Shown: positions 62,192-64,000 of the stretch, piece by piece
How positions within the stretch are numbered: position 1 is the stretch's first letter
Layout of the letters: every line of letters begins with the position of its first letter
Assembly: GCF_902859895.1 (NCBI RefSeq)
Contig: NZ_CADIKM010000013.1
Span: 1 to 64,000, forward strand
Source: Pararobbsia alpina
GTDB taxonomy: Bacteria; Pseudomonadota; Gammaproteobacteria; Burkholderiales; Burkholderiaceae
DNA: 64,000 nucleotides
Direction of reading: 5' to 3'
Made by a program: the position numbers and the translations under genes
The notes under the pieces: model-generated
Seen by the model: only the letters and a program-made list of their open reading frames with translations
What the model was told of the DNA's origin: nothing
Database searches by the model: none

Positions 62192-64000
62192 ATGAGCCAC
62201 CCGTACCAAGACCCGTCCCGCCCGAACTCCGAACGCGTCTCCGATCTGCTGGCGCGGATGACGATCGAAGAAAAAATCGCACAGATGCATGCGTTCTGGC
62301 TCATTTTGTCGGAAAGCGGCGATCACCGGACCCGTTCCGACTCGTTCACCGGCGCGAGCGACCAGGCGCAACTGCAAAACCGCCTGAAACTTGGGCTGGG
62401 CCAGATCACCCGCCCCCTCGGCAGCCACAGCGTCGACCCGGTGAGCGGCGTACGCGCCCTGAACCACCTGCAGAAGTTCCTGCGCGAGGAAACCCGCCTC
62501 GGCATCCCGGCCCTGTCCCATGAGGAGTGCCTGGTCGGCGTGATGACGCGCGGCGGCACCATGTTCCCGTCCGCGCTCAACTACGGCACCACCTGGAACC
62601 CGGAGCTGATCGAAAAGGTCGCCACGGCGATCGGTACGGAAGCACGCAGCCTGGGCTGCCACCAGGGCCTCGCGCCGGTGCTCGACGTCTCGCGCGACGT
62701 ACGCTGGGGCCGCACGGAAGAAACCTTCGGCGAAGACCCCTACCTGATCGGCGTGCTCGCCACACGCTATGTGCGCGGCCTGCAGGGCGACAAGCGTGAT
62801 CTGCTCGCGACGCTCAAGCACTATGTCGGCCATTCCTTCAGCGAAGGCGCACGCAATCACGCGCCGGTCCACCTCGGTCCGCGCGAGCTCAACGACATCT
62901 TCCTGCTGCCGTTCGAAATGGCGGTCAAGCAGGCGAACGCAGGCTCGGTAATGCCGGCCTATCACGACGTCGACAATGAGCCTGCGCACAGCTCGCACTA
63001 TCTGCTCACGGAAGTCCTGCGCAACCAATGGGGCTTCGACGGCCTGATCGTGGCGGACTATGTCGGCGTCAGCCTGCTCTATCAACATCACGGCGTCGCC
63101 GCCGATCCGGCCGAAGCCGCTGCACTGTCGTTCAATGCCGGCCTCGACGTCGAGCTGCCCGGCGACGACTGCGCCGCGCATCTGCGCGAAGCGCTCGCGC
63201 GCGGCCAGATCACCGAAGCCAAGATCGACGAGATCGTGAGCCGCGTGCTGACGGAGAAATTCCGCCTCGGCCTGTTCGAAAACCCCTTCGTCGACGAAAA
63301 CAAGATCGACCTGCAGAACGACAACGCCAAGGCACTCGCGCTCCAGGTCGCCGAAGAGTCGTTCGTGCTGCTCGAAAACGACGGCATCCTGCCGCTCGCG
63401 CCGGACAGCGGCAAGAAGATCGCGGTCATCGGCCCGACCGCGGACGATCCGCTCGCGATGGTCGGCGGCTACAGCTTCCCGGTGCACCTGATCATCAGCG
63501 ACATGACCTCCGAAACGTCGGAGATCGTCACACCGCTGCAAGGGCTCAGGAAGGTCTATGGCGACGCGGCCATCCGCCATGCGCCGGGCTGCGTGATCCT
63601 CGCGCAACGCAAGGCAGGCTCGCCGGTGTTCCCGGGCGATGTCACCGATGGCTCGACGTTGAACCTCGAGTCGCCCGTCTCGCGCGACACGAGCCTGATC
63701 GATGCCGCCGTCCAGGCCGCGCGCGAATCGGATGTGGCCATCGTATTTGTCGGCGATCTCGCGGGCTTGTTCCAGACCGGTACGGTCGGCGAAGGGTCAG
63801 ATACCGATTCGCTGAACCTGCCGGGCGTCCAGCAGCAGCTGCTCGAGGCCGTGGTCGCCACCGGCAAGCCCGTCATCGCCGTGATCACGGGCGGCCGTCC
63901 CTACATCCTCAACGGGCTCGAACACAAGCTCGCCGCGCTCGCGATGGCTTTTGCGCCGGGCCAGAGAGCCGGTGACGCAATCGCCAATGTGCTCTCGGGC
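62192..64000 (+). CDS. GH3 beta-glucosidase/beta-xylosidase-type glycosidase (3' end outside window)
   Basis: The frame is open to the last base, 603 codons. The N-terminal TIM-barrel of GH3 has SHEECLVGVM, PVLDVSRDVRWGRTEETFGE, the LKHYVGHS motif and the nucleophile Asp289 in GLIVADYVGV. The (alpha/beta)6 domain begins near residue 390 (LLENDGILPLAPDSGKKIAVIGP). The acid/base residue should be further downstream, near or past the edge. There is no signal peptide, so a cytoplasmic enzyme acting on imported oligosaccharides is likely. GAGGA lies 12 bases before the ATG. Confidence 0.93.
   Translation, partial: MSHPYQDPSRPNSERVSDLLARMTIEEKIAQMHAFWLILSESGDHRTRSDSFTGASDQAQLQNRLKLGLGQITRPLGSHSVDPVSGVRALNHLQKFLREETRLGIPALSHEECLVGVMTRGGTMFPSALNYGTTWNPELIEKVATAIGTEARSLGCHQGLAPVLDVSRDVRWGRTEETFGEDPYLIGVLATRYVRGLQGDKRDLLATLKHYVGHSFSEGARNHAPVHLGPRELNDIFLLPFEMAVKQANAGSVMPAYHDVDNEPAHSSHYLLTEVLRNQWGFDGLIVADYVGVSLLYQHHGVAADPAEAAALSFNAGLDVELPGDDCAAHLREALARGQITEAKIDEIVSRVLTEKFRLGLFENPFVDENKIDLQNDNAKALALQVAEESFVLLENDGILPLAPDSGKKIAVIGPTADDPLAMVGGYSFPVHLIISDMTSETSEIVTPLQGLRKVYGDAAIRHAPGCVILAQRKAGSPVFPGDVTDGSTLNLESPVSRDTSLIDAAVQAARESDVAIVFVGDLAGLFQTGTVGEGSDTDSLNLPGVQQQLLEAVVATGKPVIAVITGGRPYILNGLEHKLAALAMAFAPGQRAGDAIANVLSG

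Overview
The window is high-GC, gene-dense DNA of a free-living betaproteobacterium, most likely a Burkholderiaceae member (Burkholderia/Paraburkholderia and relatives). This rests on gene content: a Tat-exported phosphocholine-specific phospholipase C with repeated C-terminal domains, an HU protein with a long Lys/Ala tail, RdgC, a PXPV-type secreted protein, and many AraC/LysR regulators. I saw no rRNA, tRNA, CRISPR array, insertion sequence or prophage.

Layout. 1-2.0 kb: tail of a DUF1275 gene, a frameshifted MFS relic and two small secreted proteins. 2.0-5.8 kb: a DHA2 efflux pump behind an operator-like promoter, then a divergent aldo/keto reductase and AraC pair. 6.4-10.5 kb: CoA-transferase, transglutaminase-like protein and SDR. 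10.7-17.4 kb: a His/Cys-rich mini-protein, phospholipase C, a PAS-PAS-GGDEF diguanylate cyclase, a sirtuin and a LysR regulator. 17.6-30.7 kb: NIPSNAP, DUF445, gmhA, DUF3820, rdgC, a P-loop kinase-like protein, a GyrI-like domain protein, a cupin, a second His/Cys-rich mini-protein, YnfA, two coupled paralogous lipoproteins, SulP, an Ada-AlkA fusion, NnrU and HU. 31.1-37.6 kb: a galactoside-use operon (LacI, solute-binding protein, two permeases, GH42) with no ABC ATPase. 37.9-45.3 kb: CHRD protein, hipBA, an antitoxin relic, DUF1428, serine hydrolase, 2OG oxygenase, SurE and a second toxin-antitoxin pair.

45.5-51.1 kb is the most distinctive part: a tightly coupled cobalt-type nitrile hydratase operon. 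Its order is a COG0523 (CobW/P47K-like) GTPase, a DUF1097 membrane protein, beta subunit, alpha subunit with the CTLCSC metal claw, a P14K-type activator and a NiCoT cobalt transporter, followed by a GlxA/AraC regulator. It carries both known styles of nitrile hydratase maturation factor plus metal import.

51.2-56.8 kb (minus strand) holds a gluconate 2-dehydrogenase-type three-subunit periplasmic dehydrogenase and a chemoreceptor. 57.2-62 kb holds a lipoprotein phosphoesterase behind a possible Pho box, a MauG-type di-heme peroxidase and a Zur-like regulator. A GH3 glycosidase runs off the right edge.

Small-scale structure includes a 19-bp minisatellite, operator-like palindromes in front of both toxin-antitoxin pairs, the LacI gene and the efflux gene, and large hairpins between two convergent gene pairs.
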